From contig NZ_JNXE01000068.1 in NCBI RefSeq assembly GCF_000716605.1, forward strand, positions 1-19,983: 19,983 nucleotides of DNA, in the 5' to 3' direction. Numbering within the stretch: position 1 is the stretch's first letter; every line of letters starts with the position of its first letter. The notes under the pieces were generated by a model. It saw only the letters and a program-made list of their open reading frames with translations, made no database searches and was not told the DNA's origin. Shown in pieces: positions 4,574-12,139 of this stretch. The DNA is from Streptomyces sp. NRRL F-525 (GTDB taxonomy: Bacteria > Actinomycetota > Actinomycetes > Streptomycetales > Streptomycetaceae). The position numbers and the translations under genes were made by a program.

Positions 4574-7009
4574 CTACGCGAGAGAGACCGGCTGTGCGGT
4601 GTCGTCGGTCCAGTCGCCGTCGAAGAGCGGGGCGATGAGTGCGTGATGCTCCTCGGGGAGCCGGCCGGTGCGTCGGTGGGTGCGGGCCTTGGCGAACCAG
4701 GGGCCGAGCTTCACCGTCTCGCCGTCGACGAGGATCTTCTCGCGGGCGGTGGGGGCACGTCCTTCGCGGGCGATGAAGAACTCCAGGAGCTGGGCGGTCT
4801 GTTCGAAAGTCCGGCGGGGTCGGCGGGGCGGGGTGAGGGGGTTGGTGTCGGGGGTGAGACCGATCTCGGTGAGAAGGTCTTGCTGGCGGGGGTGGAGGGT
4901 GGTGAAGCCGGTGAGCTGTCGGTGCAGCCAGCGTCCGGCCTTGACCGGGCCGATCAGCGTGTCCAGGTGCAGGGTGGCCGGGTCATGGCCGGCGGTGAGG
5001 TGGGCGCGGAGCGCTTGGTATTTGCGGTGCCAGTCGGGTCCGTGCGGGAGCTGCCAGTCGGGGTCGATGGCCGCGAGTGCCTCGGCTCGGGCGGGGTCGA
5101 GCCGGTCCTTGGCGGCCAGGGAGCGCTGTTCGGCCAGGAAGGTGCCGCCGGGGGCCGTGGCGGGGATGGCGAGGTGGCCGTGAGCTCGGTGGTAGTCGGT
5201 GACGGTGGTGAGGTTGGCGCGCCAGGCGGCCTCGTGCTTGTTCCAGATCATGCCCAGGGCGTCGAGTTCGGTGATCCAGGCGGCGTCCAGGCGGCCGGCG
5301 GCGTGGGCATCGCGCATGCCGGTGATGAAGGAGCCCAGGGTGTAGCCGGTGGGGTCTACGTGGTCGGCGGGGACGTCGAGGTGGCCGTATTGGTCGTGGA
5401 AGGACTGGGCGGCTGCGAGGCCTTCGCGGCGGGGGCGGGATGTGGTGTCGCGGGGGTCGAAGGTGACCAGGTCCATGGCGCGGGCGATGCGTTCGGGGTG
5501 GACGGTGAAGTCGAAGTGCCAGCGGTGCTGGATGAGGCGGCTGGTCTCCCTGGAAAGTCGGTTGGCCTTGTCGGGCAGGCGCTCGGCGATGCGGTGGTCG
5601 TGGCTGGCCAGGGCGGTGGTGATCGCCCACACCGGCTCGTAGGGGGTGCCCAGGATGTCCTGTGGGTCGGCGCCGGGCGGGATGTAGACGGGGATGATCA
5701 GGCTGGCGATCTTGCCGCTTACCGACAGGCGCAGGGCGCGGCCGAGGGCCTGGACGCAGCGGCGTACGGAGCGGGTGGGGTCGGCGAAGACGATCGCGTC
5801 GACGCTGGGGATGTCGATTCCCTCGGAGATCAGTTTCGCGTTGGCGAGGATCGCATGGGGCGCGGCCGAGAAGTCGGCGAAGATGTCGGCGCGTTGCTGC
5901 GGGGTGTGCTCGCCGTGGACGAAGAACAGTTCCGGGTCTGTGTCGGGGCACAGCTCGGGGGCGGTGCGGCGCAACTGGCGCAGGGTGTGGCCGAGTTCGC
6001 GGGCGAAGCGTTTGGCGTCCTCGACGAGGTTGAAGTAGACGAGGATCCGGTGCAGTTGGTGGTCGGTCAGGGCTTTGAGGACCGCGAGGTGCAGGGCGGT
6101 GGTGCGTTGTGCGTCGTCGGTGCCGGGGCGGGTGTGGCCGTTGTCGTCGGTGTCGGGGGTGGGGAGGTTGAGGCGGGTGCGCAGTTCGGTGTCGGTGAGG
6201 GTGGGGATCACGATGCGGTAGTCCGCGGCCCGGCCGTCCGCGACTGCCTGTGCGAGGGGGTACTCGTGGATCTTCTTGCCGTAGACGGCCTCGTTGTCCA
6301 TCGAGTTGGCGTAGGAGTCCGGGTCGGGTGCTGCGGGGTGCCGTCGGCGGGGGCGGGTGGTGTCGGCGGACTCCGAGAGGTCTGGTGCGGCGATGAGGCG
6401 GGGGGTGGCGGTCATGTACAGGCGTCGCTCGGCGCGGATGCGGGTGGCGTCGTTGACGGCGGCCCATTTCTTGTCGGCGCGGCCGGCGATGCGGTGGGCT
6501 TCGTCCATGATCGCGAGGTCGAACGGGGGTACGTCGAACCGGCTGTGCCGGGTGTTCTCGATCTTGTCGAGGGAGTCGTAGGTACAGATCACCGTCAGGG
6601 CCGGAATCTGGTCCGCCCCCTCCCCCGTCACCGACATCAGGCCGGCCAGGGCGCGGAAGTCACCGGTCGAGCCGACCCGGTGGGCCACCAGGGCGTCATG
6701 GCCGGAGGCATCCATCGAGGACACGATCAGCATGTGCTCGGTGCGCCCGTCGGCACGCCAGGCCAGCGCGGTCTGCGCGGCCAGGTCCAGCGTCGGCACC
6801 ACGAACAGCACCAGCCGTGCGTCGAGCTCGTCGGCGATCCGGATCGAGGCCAGGGTCTTGCCGGTACCGGTGGCCGACACGTACAAGGCGCGTGTGCCGG
6901 GCCGGCGCAGATGCCGCACCGCTCGCCGCACTCCCTGTTCCTGGTCCGGGAACAACTGGGCCCGTTCGGGACGGCCGGGCCAGGACGGGGAGAGGACGGC
7001 GGTACTCAT
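4574..7009 (-). CDS. subtelomeric DEAD/DEAH-box helicase with helicase-associated repeats
   Basis: Starting at the ATG at 7009 the protein has 811 residues. An ATG at 7018 is also possible, and the frame is open to 7225, but the upstream part lacks family character. Superfamily 2 helicase motifs are clear: ATGTGKT (about 46-52), VVPTLDLAAQ (motif Ia), DEAH (169-172), TATPR (200-204), SEGIDIPS (395-402) and QALGRALR (420-427). The C-terminal half holds about four helicase-associated (HA) repeats (roughly 530-590, 593-653, 659-718 and 733-803), recognisable as aromatic-rich units such as YGHLDVPA and HGHLAIPA. This architecture is that of the helicases found near the ends of Streptomyces linear chromosomes and plasmids (TtrA type), which have been linked to conjugal transfer. 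The position ~4.6 kb from the palindromes agrees. It likely acts on DNA in the cytoplasm; the exact role is unproven. Confidence 0.85.
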   Translation of the reverse strand: MSTAVLSPSWPGRPERAQLFPDQEQGVRRAVRHLRRPGTRALYVSATGTGKTLASIRIADELDARLVLFVVPTLDLAAQTALAWRADGRTEHMLIVSSMDASGHDALVAHRVGSTGDFRALAGLMSVTGEGADQIPALTVICTYDSLDKIENTRHSRFDVPPFDLAIMDEAHRIAGRADKKWAAVNDATRIRAERRLYMTATPRLIAAPDLSESADTTRPRRRHPAAPDPDSYANSMDNEAVYGKKIHEYPLAQAVADGRAADYRIVIPTLTDTELRTRLNLPTPDTDDNGHTRPGTDDAQRTTALHLAVLKALTDHQLHRILVYFNLVEDAKRFARELGHTLRQLRRTAPELCPDTDPELFFVHGEHTPQQRADIFADFSAAPHAILANAKLISEGIDIPSVDAIVFADPTRSVRRCVQALGRALRLSVSGKIASLIIPVYIPPGADPQDILGTPYEPVWAITTALASHDHRIAERLPDKANRLSRETSRLIQHRWHFDFTVHPERIARAMDLVTFDPRDTTSRPRREGLAAAQSFHDQYGHLDVPADHVDPTGYTLGSFITGMRDAHAAGRLDAAWITELDALGMIWNKHEAAWRANLTTVTDYHRAHGHLAIPATAPGGTFLAEQRSLAAKDRLDPARAEALAAIDPDWQLPHGPDWHRKYQALRAHLTAGHDPATLHLDTLIGPVKAGRWLHRQLTGFTTLHPRQQDLLTEIGLTPDTNPLTPPRRPRRTFEQTAQLLEFFIAREGRAPTAREKILVDGETVKLGPWFAKARTHRRTGRLPEEHHALIAPLFDGDWTDDTAQPVSLA

Positions 7010-7135
7010 ACCGGCCATGTTCCCAGCAGTGACGGGGCGGATGGGAGAGATGCGCTCGGGTCTGGGCATCGCACTGGCCGTGCTTGCCCGTCCGGGGGTT
7101 TCAGGCACCGTGGTCCGGGGGTGTTGTCGGACCGG

Positions 7136-7740
7136 CGTGTGACGATGCGGTGGAGTACCTGGGAGGTACGGGCTTTGGCGATCGAGTGGAACCGCCGCTG
7201 GCCTTCGCCCAGCTCGTCGAGGCACTGCTGCACCGCATGTTCGATGACAGCAGGCAGGTGGTCGTGGTCAACGGGCGCGGTGGTGACGGCGGTATCGACG
7301 TGCAGGTTACCGGCGATGCCGACTTGCGGGTCTTCCAGCTCAAGTATCGCCCGGACGGCTTCCCCGGCTCGCTCGGGGGCCGTAGGACAGCGATCAAGAA
7401 GTCGTTCCGGCGGGCCATGGCGCATCACCCGGCGGAGTGGACGCTGGTGGTGCCGTGCACGCCAACGGTCTCCGAGCGGACCTTCGTCGACAAGTTCGCC
7501 GACTAACTACCAGCGGCGATTTCAGTCTTGGACCGATCCAATCTGGACTGTCACTTCGCCGCACACGCCGATCTGGAGGCCAGCTTCACCCGCGATCAGT
7601 TGCGGGAGGCCGCCAAGGACTACGGCCAGGAAAAGGCTCTCCTGCTGAGTTCGGGCGATCTCGTGGAGCGTGTCCGTGCACAACGTGTTGGCCTGAGTCC
7701 AGTAAGTCGCACTCGGTGGCAAGCTGACGTACTGCGGTAG
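7136..7740 (+). pseudogene. broken restriction-endonuclease-like gene
   Basis: The plus-strand frame contains a convincing nuclease core: FAQLVEALLHRMFDDSRQ, then GRGGDGGIDVQV and LRVFQLKY. This is the G-G-x-D plus Q-x-K pattern of Mrr/PD-(D/E)XK-type restriction endonucleases. The frame hits a TAA at 7504-7506, yet the same frame continues after it with protein-like sequence (LPAAISVLDRSNLD, then LEASFTRDQLREAAKDYGQE) to a TAG at 7738-7740. So a single in-frame stop breaks the gene. After about 7695 the sequence no longer looks protein-like, which suggests a truncated 3' end. The true N-terminus may lie in another frame, where a GTG at 7136 reads VTMRWSTWEVRALAIEW; if so, a frameshift occurred near 7195. 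The gene is divergent from the helicase. Nuclease inactivation is probable, though a truncated peptide from the first part is possible. Confidence 0.6.
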
Positions 7741-7959
7741 CGTGATCGTCCAGTACACCGTGCACGCGTAGGGCGTCAAGAGTTTCGGCCCTGGCGATCG
7801 TGTCCATTGCGGCAGCTGCCGCGTAGCTGCCCGCGAGGCGCTCCAATAGACGGGCAAGCGGGACCAGTGGGCGCATTCGTCGGTCATGTGTGGCTCGTGC
7901 CGGCTGTGTGGCGGAGGAACTCCGCGGCAAGGCCCCGGTCGGGATCGTCGTTGAACAGT
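7741..7959. other. gene-poor junk between nuclease and transposase remnants
   Basis: No intact gene is visible. On the minus strand, 7872 down to about 7695 reads a protein-like stretch (PLVPLARLLERLAGSY, then LDALRVHGVLDDHATAVRQL) that loses sense where it meets the nuclease remnant. This may be the truncated end of another gene. I cannot assign it to a family. Confidence 0.3.
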
Positions 7960-8162
7960 CGGCAGTCGAACGTGAGGCAGACGCAGCGTACATACACCAC
8001 CGGCACTGGTTCGCCACCCGCAGCGAGGGCCGGCTGAAGATCGCTACGTGGATCACGGACTTCTACAACGCTCGGAGGCTGCACAGCGTGTGCGACTTCG
8101 TCAGCCCGGTGGAGTTCGAGCAGCGGTACTGGGCTCAGCAAGTCTGGCAGCAAGCAGCGTAA
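7960..8162 (+). mobile_element. IS3-family transposase remnant (C-terminal end only)
   Basis: The plus-strand frame ending at the TAA at 8160-8162 reads YIHHRHWFATRSEGRLKIAT followed by WITDFYNARRLHSVCDFVSP and VEFEQRYW. This is the typical C-terminus of IS3-family transposases (integrase core, the FYN-RR-HS-SPVEFE pattern). Sequence upstream of about 7960 does not continue the catalytic core, so only the last ~60 residues remain. I found no terminal inverted repeats. It marks past insertion and decay at the border between the subtelomeric region and the biosynthetic cluster. Confidence 0.7.
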
Positions 8163-8330
8163 ATCGTCTCCACGCTGCGAGGGGATTGGCAGGTCCGGGG
8201 AATCGTCGTTGCACCACCCGGCCTCGGTGAGCCACCGCCCGAAGGACTGCGTAAGGGCCGCATTAGTCGTGGCATCAACGATGAACCGGGCGCGGGCCTC
8301 CGCATCCGGGACAACGACAGGAGCCTTTTC
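8163..8330. promoter_or_regulatory. upstream region of the barrel-protein gene, possible minus-strand gene remnant
   Basis: This gap must hold the promoter of the gene at 8331, whose ribosome-binding site AGGAG lies about eight bases before the ATG. I see no clear -35/-10 pair. On the minus strand the same stretch reads a protein-like segment (DAEARARFIVDATTNAALTQ, then SFGRWLTEAGW) without a recognisable family. It may be another gene fragment or chance. Confidence 0.3.
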
Positions 8331-8855
8331 ATGCGTATCACCGCACGCAGTGGGCGGTACGGTATCGGTCTTTTCGCGGCTTGTGCCGTCGGGGCCACAT
8401 TCACCGCCGTTCTCTCCCCGACGCCCGCCGCCGCGGGCCCGGACCTCGGCTCGCCGCGCTGCGTCAGCTTCACGGCGCTGAACGAGAAGGTGCTCAGTGC
8501 CACCAGTACCGACAACGACCCCAAGGGGCTGAGCCTCACCGACAGCGGCGGCTACACCAACGCGCTGATCGACGCGCACGGCAAGCAGATCGGTACCGCG
8601 ACCGGATCCAGCGTCGCCGTGCTGGTCCGGGCCAGCGACAACCACGTGATGGCCTTCAACACCAACGTGGACAAGCTGATCGGCGGCGACGTCACGGAGA
8701 ACTCGGTGATGGACGCCACCGGCACCGTGGCCGGCGCCACCGTCACCGAGCCCGCGGTCGGCACCAGCGGCCGCTACCTCGGCATGACCGGTGCCCGGAC
8801 CTACCGCCGGATCGACCCGCAGACGTACGTGTCCAGCATCGTCCTGTGCCACTGA
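8331..8855 (+). CDS. AbyU-like beta-barrel (allene-oxide-cyclase-fold) protein, candidate spirotetronate [4+2] cyclase, with signal peptide
   Basis: This 174-residue protein begins with a classical signal peptide: basic MRITARSGR, the hydrophobic stretch 11-28 and an Ala-rich cleavage site near PAAA-G (33-36). The mature ~139 residues resemble the small barrel cyclases of spirotetronate pathways, of which AbyU (about 140 residues) is the best known. Diagnostic stretches are ALIDAHGKQIGTATG (78-92) and VGTSGRYLGMTGARTYRR (143-160); AbyU, from memory, has closely matching IGTSSG and GVSGRYLGLTG motifs. C44 and C173 are the only cysteines in the mature part and could form a disulfide joining the two ends, in keeping with export. 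It lies directly upstream of abyA-type tetronate genes, which favours a cyclase role. Alternative: an unrelated secreted AOC/dirigent-like protein, common in Streptomyces. AbyU itself is not known to be secreted. Confidence 0.65.
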   Translation: MRITARSGRYGIGLFAACAVGATFTAVLSPTPAAAGPDLGSPRCVSFTALNEKVLSATSTDNDPKGLSLTDSGGYTNALIDAHGKQIGTATGSSVAVLVRASDNHVMAFNTNVDKLIGGDVTENSVMDATGTVAGATVTEPAVGTSGRYLGMTGARTYRRIDPQTYVSSIVLCH

Positions 8856-8902
8856 GGCTCGGACGGCACGGACTTCCGCAGCCGCTGAGCAGGTGACCCG
8901 CC

Positions 8903-8928
8903 CGGACCGGCAGGTCCGAGCGACGCTC
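8903..8928. terminator. two small hairpins after the barrel-protein gene
   Basis: CGGACC (8903-8908) pairs with GGTCCG (8913-8918), and GAGCG (8918-8922) with CGCTC (8924-8928). Both lie in the 117-base gap before the KASIII-like gene. There is no T-run. They may weaken read-through or be incidental. Confidence 0.25.
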
Positions 8929-8972
8929 GGCGGCGACCGGCAGCCAGCCCCAATCCCCTGAGAAGGGACCCG

Positions 8973-10004
8973 ATGGACGCCCCCGAGATCCACATCCTGT
9001 CCGTGGGAACCGCACTCCCCGGACCCCCCGTGGACAACGCCACCCTGGCCCGTCAGCTCGGCACGCACCAGCAGTTCGAACAGTGGGTGGACACGTTCAT
9101 CGGCACCCGCACCCGGCACCTCTCGGTTGACCTGGAGACCGGCGAGGTGAACCACTCGCTGGCCGACCTGGGCACCACCGCGGGCGGCCGGGCGCTGGCG
9201 GCGGCCGGCCTGGAAGCCTCCGACATCGACGTGATCGTGATGGGCACGGCTACTCCCGACGCACTGATGCCCGCGACGGTCAACCTGATCGCGGACCGGC
9301 TCGGCATCGACGGCATTCCCACCTACCAGTTGCAGTCGGGCTGCGCCGGCGCCGTGCAGGCCCTGGACGTGGGCCGCGAGATGCTGCTGACCGGCCGGCA
9401 CACCACGGCGCTGGTCATCGGCGGCGACGTGTGCGCCAAGCACCTCGACATCGACATGGACGTGTCGAGCATGGCGCCGGCGCAGCTGGTCAACGTGGTG
9501 CTGTTCGGCGACGGAGCGGGCGCGGCGGTGCTCAGCACCAGGCCGACCCCCGGCTCAGTCACCATCAAGGCAGTGCTGAACCGGCTGACCGGCCTCGGCC
9601 GCGCCCCCGGCCAGGTCATCGAGTGGTTCGGCCTGGCCGACCGTGCCTCGGACCGGCCGGCCGGCATGGAGGACTACAAGGCCATCGAGGAGTCGGTGCC
9701 GGTGATGGCCGGCGAGATCCTCAAGGAGCTGCTGGACACGCTGGGCTGGCAGCAGGCCGACCTGGACTTCCTACTCCCGCCGCAGTTGTCCGGCCGGATG
9801 ACGAAGCGGATCGTGGAGCGCCTGGCGGTGGCCGACGCCCAGGAGGTCAGCTGCGTTCAGGACACCGGCAACAACGGCAACGCGCTGGTCTTCTTCCAGC
9901 TGGAACGCGCCCTGGAGCGGATGGGACCGGGCGATCGCGCCATCGCCGTCGCGGTCGAGTCCAGCAAGTGGATCAAAGCTGGGTTCGCGTTGGAGAAGGT
10001 CTGA
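8973..10004 (+). CDS. KASIII (FabH)-like tetronate-forming enzyme, AbyA1 type
   Basis: This 343-residue thiolase-fold protein has the KASIII nucleophile in QLQSGCAGAVQ (C124), the VLFGDGAGA motif (176-184) and the C-terminal DTGNNGNA (297-304), whose Asn fits the catalytic asparagine. The usual catalytic His (PHQAN in FabH) is replaced: here the sequence is LLPPQLSGRM (268-276), with Pro270 at the His position. That fits an enzyme that does not run the normal decarboxylative condensation. In characterised tetronate pathways (RK-682, agglomerin, abyssomicin) the homologue joins glyceryl-ACP to the beta-ketoacyl chain, forming the tetronate ring and releasing it from the PKS. The start is supported by AAGGGA just upstream. 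It is followed after three bases by fkbH and heads a tightly packed operon. Confidence 0.85.
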   Translation: MDAPEIHILSVGTALPGPPVDNATLARQLGTHQQFEQWVDTFIGTRTRHLSVDLETGEVNHSLADLGTTAGGRALAAAGLEASDIDVIVMGTATPDALMPATVNLIADRLGIDGIPTYQLQSGCAGAVQALDVGREMLLTGRHTTALVIGGDVCAKHLDIDMDVSSMAPAQLVNVVLFGDGAGAAVLSTRPTPGSVTIKAVLNRLTGLGRAPGQVIEWFGLADRASDRPAGMEDYKAIEESVPVMAGEILKELLDTLGWQQADLDFLLPPQLSGRMTKRIVERLAVADAQEVSCVQDTGNNGNALVFFQLERALERMGPGDRAIAVAVESSKWIKAGFALEKV

Positions 10005-10007
10005 GTC

Positions 10008-11912
10008 ATGTCAGCAACCGAAGCCGCGTCCCCCGTCCCGGCCGCCGCACCGAACGCCACGCTGCTTGACCTGCACCGCTCCGGCGCTCTCGTCACTGAT
10101 TACCCGCAGGTCGGCGGGCTGCTGACGGATCTGGACAGCAGCGGTCTTGCCCACGCCGGGCAGTTGCTCGCCCGCCTCGACCCAGACGACGTGCTGGCTG
10201 CCCACCCGGCCACCCCGGTCGTGTCGGTCGCGGTCACCGGCCACGGCACGCTGGCCACCCTGGTGCCGGCGCTGACCGCGGAGTGCGCCCGGCACGGCTT
10301 GCTGCTGCGCGCCCACCAGTCGACGTTCGACAACTACGTCTTCGACCTGACCGACCCGGACAGCGCGCTCTACGCGGTCCGGGCCGATCTGACGCTGTGC
10401 CTGCTGGACCACACGGTGGTCTTCGACGCGGTGCCGTCGCCGTGGCGGCCCGAGGACGTCGCCGACGCGTTCGACACGAAGCTGGCGCTGATCGAGAAGC
10501 TGGTGGCCCGATTCGGGTCCGCCGGCAGCGGCACCCTCGTGCTCAACACCCTTTCGCTGCCGTCCCGTTACCCGCGCCAGCTGCTGGACCACCGCTCCCG
10601 GGCCCGGCTCGGCGCGATCTGGCGCGAGGCCAACGCGCGGCTGCTCCGGCTGGCCGAGGAGCACACGTCCCTGGTGGTGCTCGACCTGGACCCGGTCACC
10701 GCCGACGGAACCGCGGCCACCGACCCCAGGCTGAGCGTGTACGCCAAGGCGCACCTGTCCACCGAGCTGCTGGCGCACTACGCCAGGGACGTCGGTCACC
10801 TGGCCCGGCATGTGTCGGGGCGTACGAAGAAGTGCCTGGTGGTGGACCTGGACGAGACGGTGTGGGGCGGTGTCCTCGGTGAGGACGGCGTCGAGGGCAT
10901 CCAGGTGGCCGACAGCTACCGCGGCGAGGCGTTCCGCCAGTTCCAGCAGGCGGTCCGGCAGATCGCGTCGCAGGGCGTACTGCTGGCCGCGGTGAGCAAG
11001 AACGACGTCGAGCGGGTCCAGGAGGCATTCACGCATCCCCGGATGACGCTGGCCGCCTCCGACTTTGTCCGGATCACCGCCAACTGGCGGCCCAAGCACG
11101 AGAACCTGCTCGAACTCGCCGCCGACCTCAACCTCGGTGTGGACAGCTTCGTGTTCGTCGACGACAGCCCGTACGAGTGCAATCTGGTCCGCCGTCAGCT
11201 GCCCGGTGTGGCCGTGGTACCGGTGGGTACCGAACCGGCCCAGCACATCGGGAAGGTGCTGGCCGACGGCTGGTTCGACAGCCGCGAGCTGACCACCGAG
11301 GACATCACCCGCGTCTCCAAGTACCGCGACGAGTTGGTCCGCAACGACTTCCTGCACACTTTCGAGTCGATCGAGGACTACCTGCGGGAGCTGAAGATCG
11401 AGGTGCGGCTGGCCGAGCCCGCCGACACCGAGGTGTCCCGGATCTCCCAGATCACTCTGCGCACCAACCAGTTCAACCTCACCACGCTCCGGCTCCAGCC
11501 CTCCGAGGTCCGCGCGATGCGGGACGACGGTGACAGCCTGGTGCTGGGCATCGCGGCCGCCGACCGGTTCGGCGACAACGGCCTGGTCGGCGCGATCTTC
11601 GCCCGGCGCACCAACGACGAGCTGCACATCGAGAACTTCCTGCTCAGCTGCCGGGTGTTCTCCCGTGGCATCGAGCACGCCTGCCTGTCCGCGCTGCTGC
11701 GGCTCGCCCGGGACAGCGGCCTGTCCGCGGTGTGCGGCATGTACCGGACCAGCGCCAAGAACAGCATCGTCAAGGACTTCTATCCGCGCTATGGATTCCA
11801 GCACTTCGCGGGCTACGGGCAGACGGTCGTCTTCCGGCACAGCCTGGCGGCTATCGCCCCTGCGCCCGAGCACATCCACCTGACCGAGAACCTCGAAGGG
11901 GCACTCCAGTGA
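10008..11912 (+). CDS. FkbH-like glyceryl transferase/phosphatase, AbyA2 type
   Basis: This 634-residue protein has an N-terminal SGNH/flavodoxin-like region (about 1-265). A HAD-superfamily phosphatase core (about 275-410) follows, with CLVVDLDETVWGGVLGEDG (276-294; D280 and D282 as the DxDxT acids), AVSKND (328-333) and FVFVDDSPYE (381-390). A GNAT-like C-terminal part contains TLRTNQFNLTT and SCRVFSRG. This is the full-length FkbH architecture. Characterised members take 1,3-bisphosphoglycerate, remove phosphate and load D-glyceryl onto a stand-alone ACP. Here that ACP is the next gene, overlapping by four bases (GTGA). The glyceryl unit becomes the C3 part of the tetronate, or in other pathways a methoxymalonyl extender. 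The absence of methoxymalonyl dehydrogenase genes beside it and the presence of the KASIII-like gene point to tetronate formation. Confidence 0.92.
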   Translation: MSATEAASPVPAAAPNATLLDLHRSGALVTDYPQVGGLLTDLDSSGLAHAGQLLARLDPDDVLAAHPATPVVSVAVTGHGTLATLVPALTAECARHGLLLRAHQSTFDNYVFDLTDPDSALYAVRADLTLCLLDHTVVFDAVPSPWRPEDVADAFDTKLALIEKLVARFGSAGSGTLVLNTLSLPSRYPRQLLDHRSRARLGAIWREANARLLRLAEEHTSLVVLDLDPVTADGTAATDPRLSVYAKAHLSTELLAHYARDVGHLARHVSGRTKKCLVVDLDETVWGGVLGEDGVEGIQVADSYRGEAFRQFQQAVRQIASQGVLLAAVSKNDVERVQEAFTHPRMTLAASDFVRITANWRPKHENLLELAADLNLGVDSFVFVDDSPYECNLVRRQLPGVAVVPVGTEPAQHIGKVLADGWFDSRELTTEDITRVSKYRDELVRNDFLHTFESIEDYLRELKIEVRLAEPADTEVSRISQITLRTNQFNLTTLRLQPSEVRAMRDDGDSLVLGIAAADRFGDNGLVGAIFARRTNDELHIENFLLSCRVFSRGIEHACLSALLRLARDSGLSAVCGMYRTSAKNSIVKDFYPRYGFQHFAGYGQTVVFRHSLAAIAPAPEHIHLTENLEGALQ

Positions 11913-12139
11913 ATACCATCGACGACTTCATCGCGATCCTGCGCGATGAGCTCGGTCTGCCCGTCACCAGCGACGACGCCGCCCGCCGGCTGGATGAGGT
12001 GCCCGGCTGGGACTCCGTGCACCTGGTGTGGCTGCTGACCGTGCTGGAGCAGCGCACCGGTCGTAGCATCTCGCTGCCCGACGTGCTGGAGGCCCCGAGC
12101 ATCGGCGGCATCTACGACGTGGTGGCGGTGGCGGCGTGA
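11909..12139 (+). CDS. stand-alone acyl carrier protein for glyceryl, AbyA3 type
   Basis: This 76-residue protein starts at a GTG overlapping the fkbH stop (GTGA). It has the ACP helix II signature GWDSVHLVWLL, with S36 as the phosphopantetheine site, preceded by an acidic N-terminal helix (IDDFIAILRDELGL). Its length and fold pattern are typical of discrete carrier proteins. By position and family it accepts glyceryl from the FkbH protein and presents it to the KASIII-like enzyme. It overlaps the next gene by another GTGA. Confidence 0.9.
   Translation: MNTIDDFIAILRDELGLPVTSDDAARRLDEVPGWDSVHLVWLLTVLEQRTGRSISLPDVLEAPSIGGIYDVVAVAA

Noticed and set aside
4643..7648. Plus-strand open frame of about 1000 codons opposite the helicase
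   Set aside because: Its translation is Gly/Val/Ala-rich low-complexity sequence without motifs, while the minus strand carries all helicase motifs. It is a shadow typical of GC-rich DNA.
7884..8310. A single minus-strand gene covering both protein-like fragments around the IS3 remnant
   Set aside because: The fragments lie in one open frame, but the part between them overlaps the plus-strand transposase tail and looks like nonsense, and I recognise no family. Mentioned only as possible remnants.
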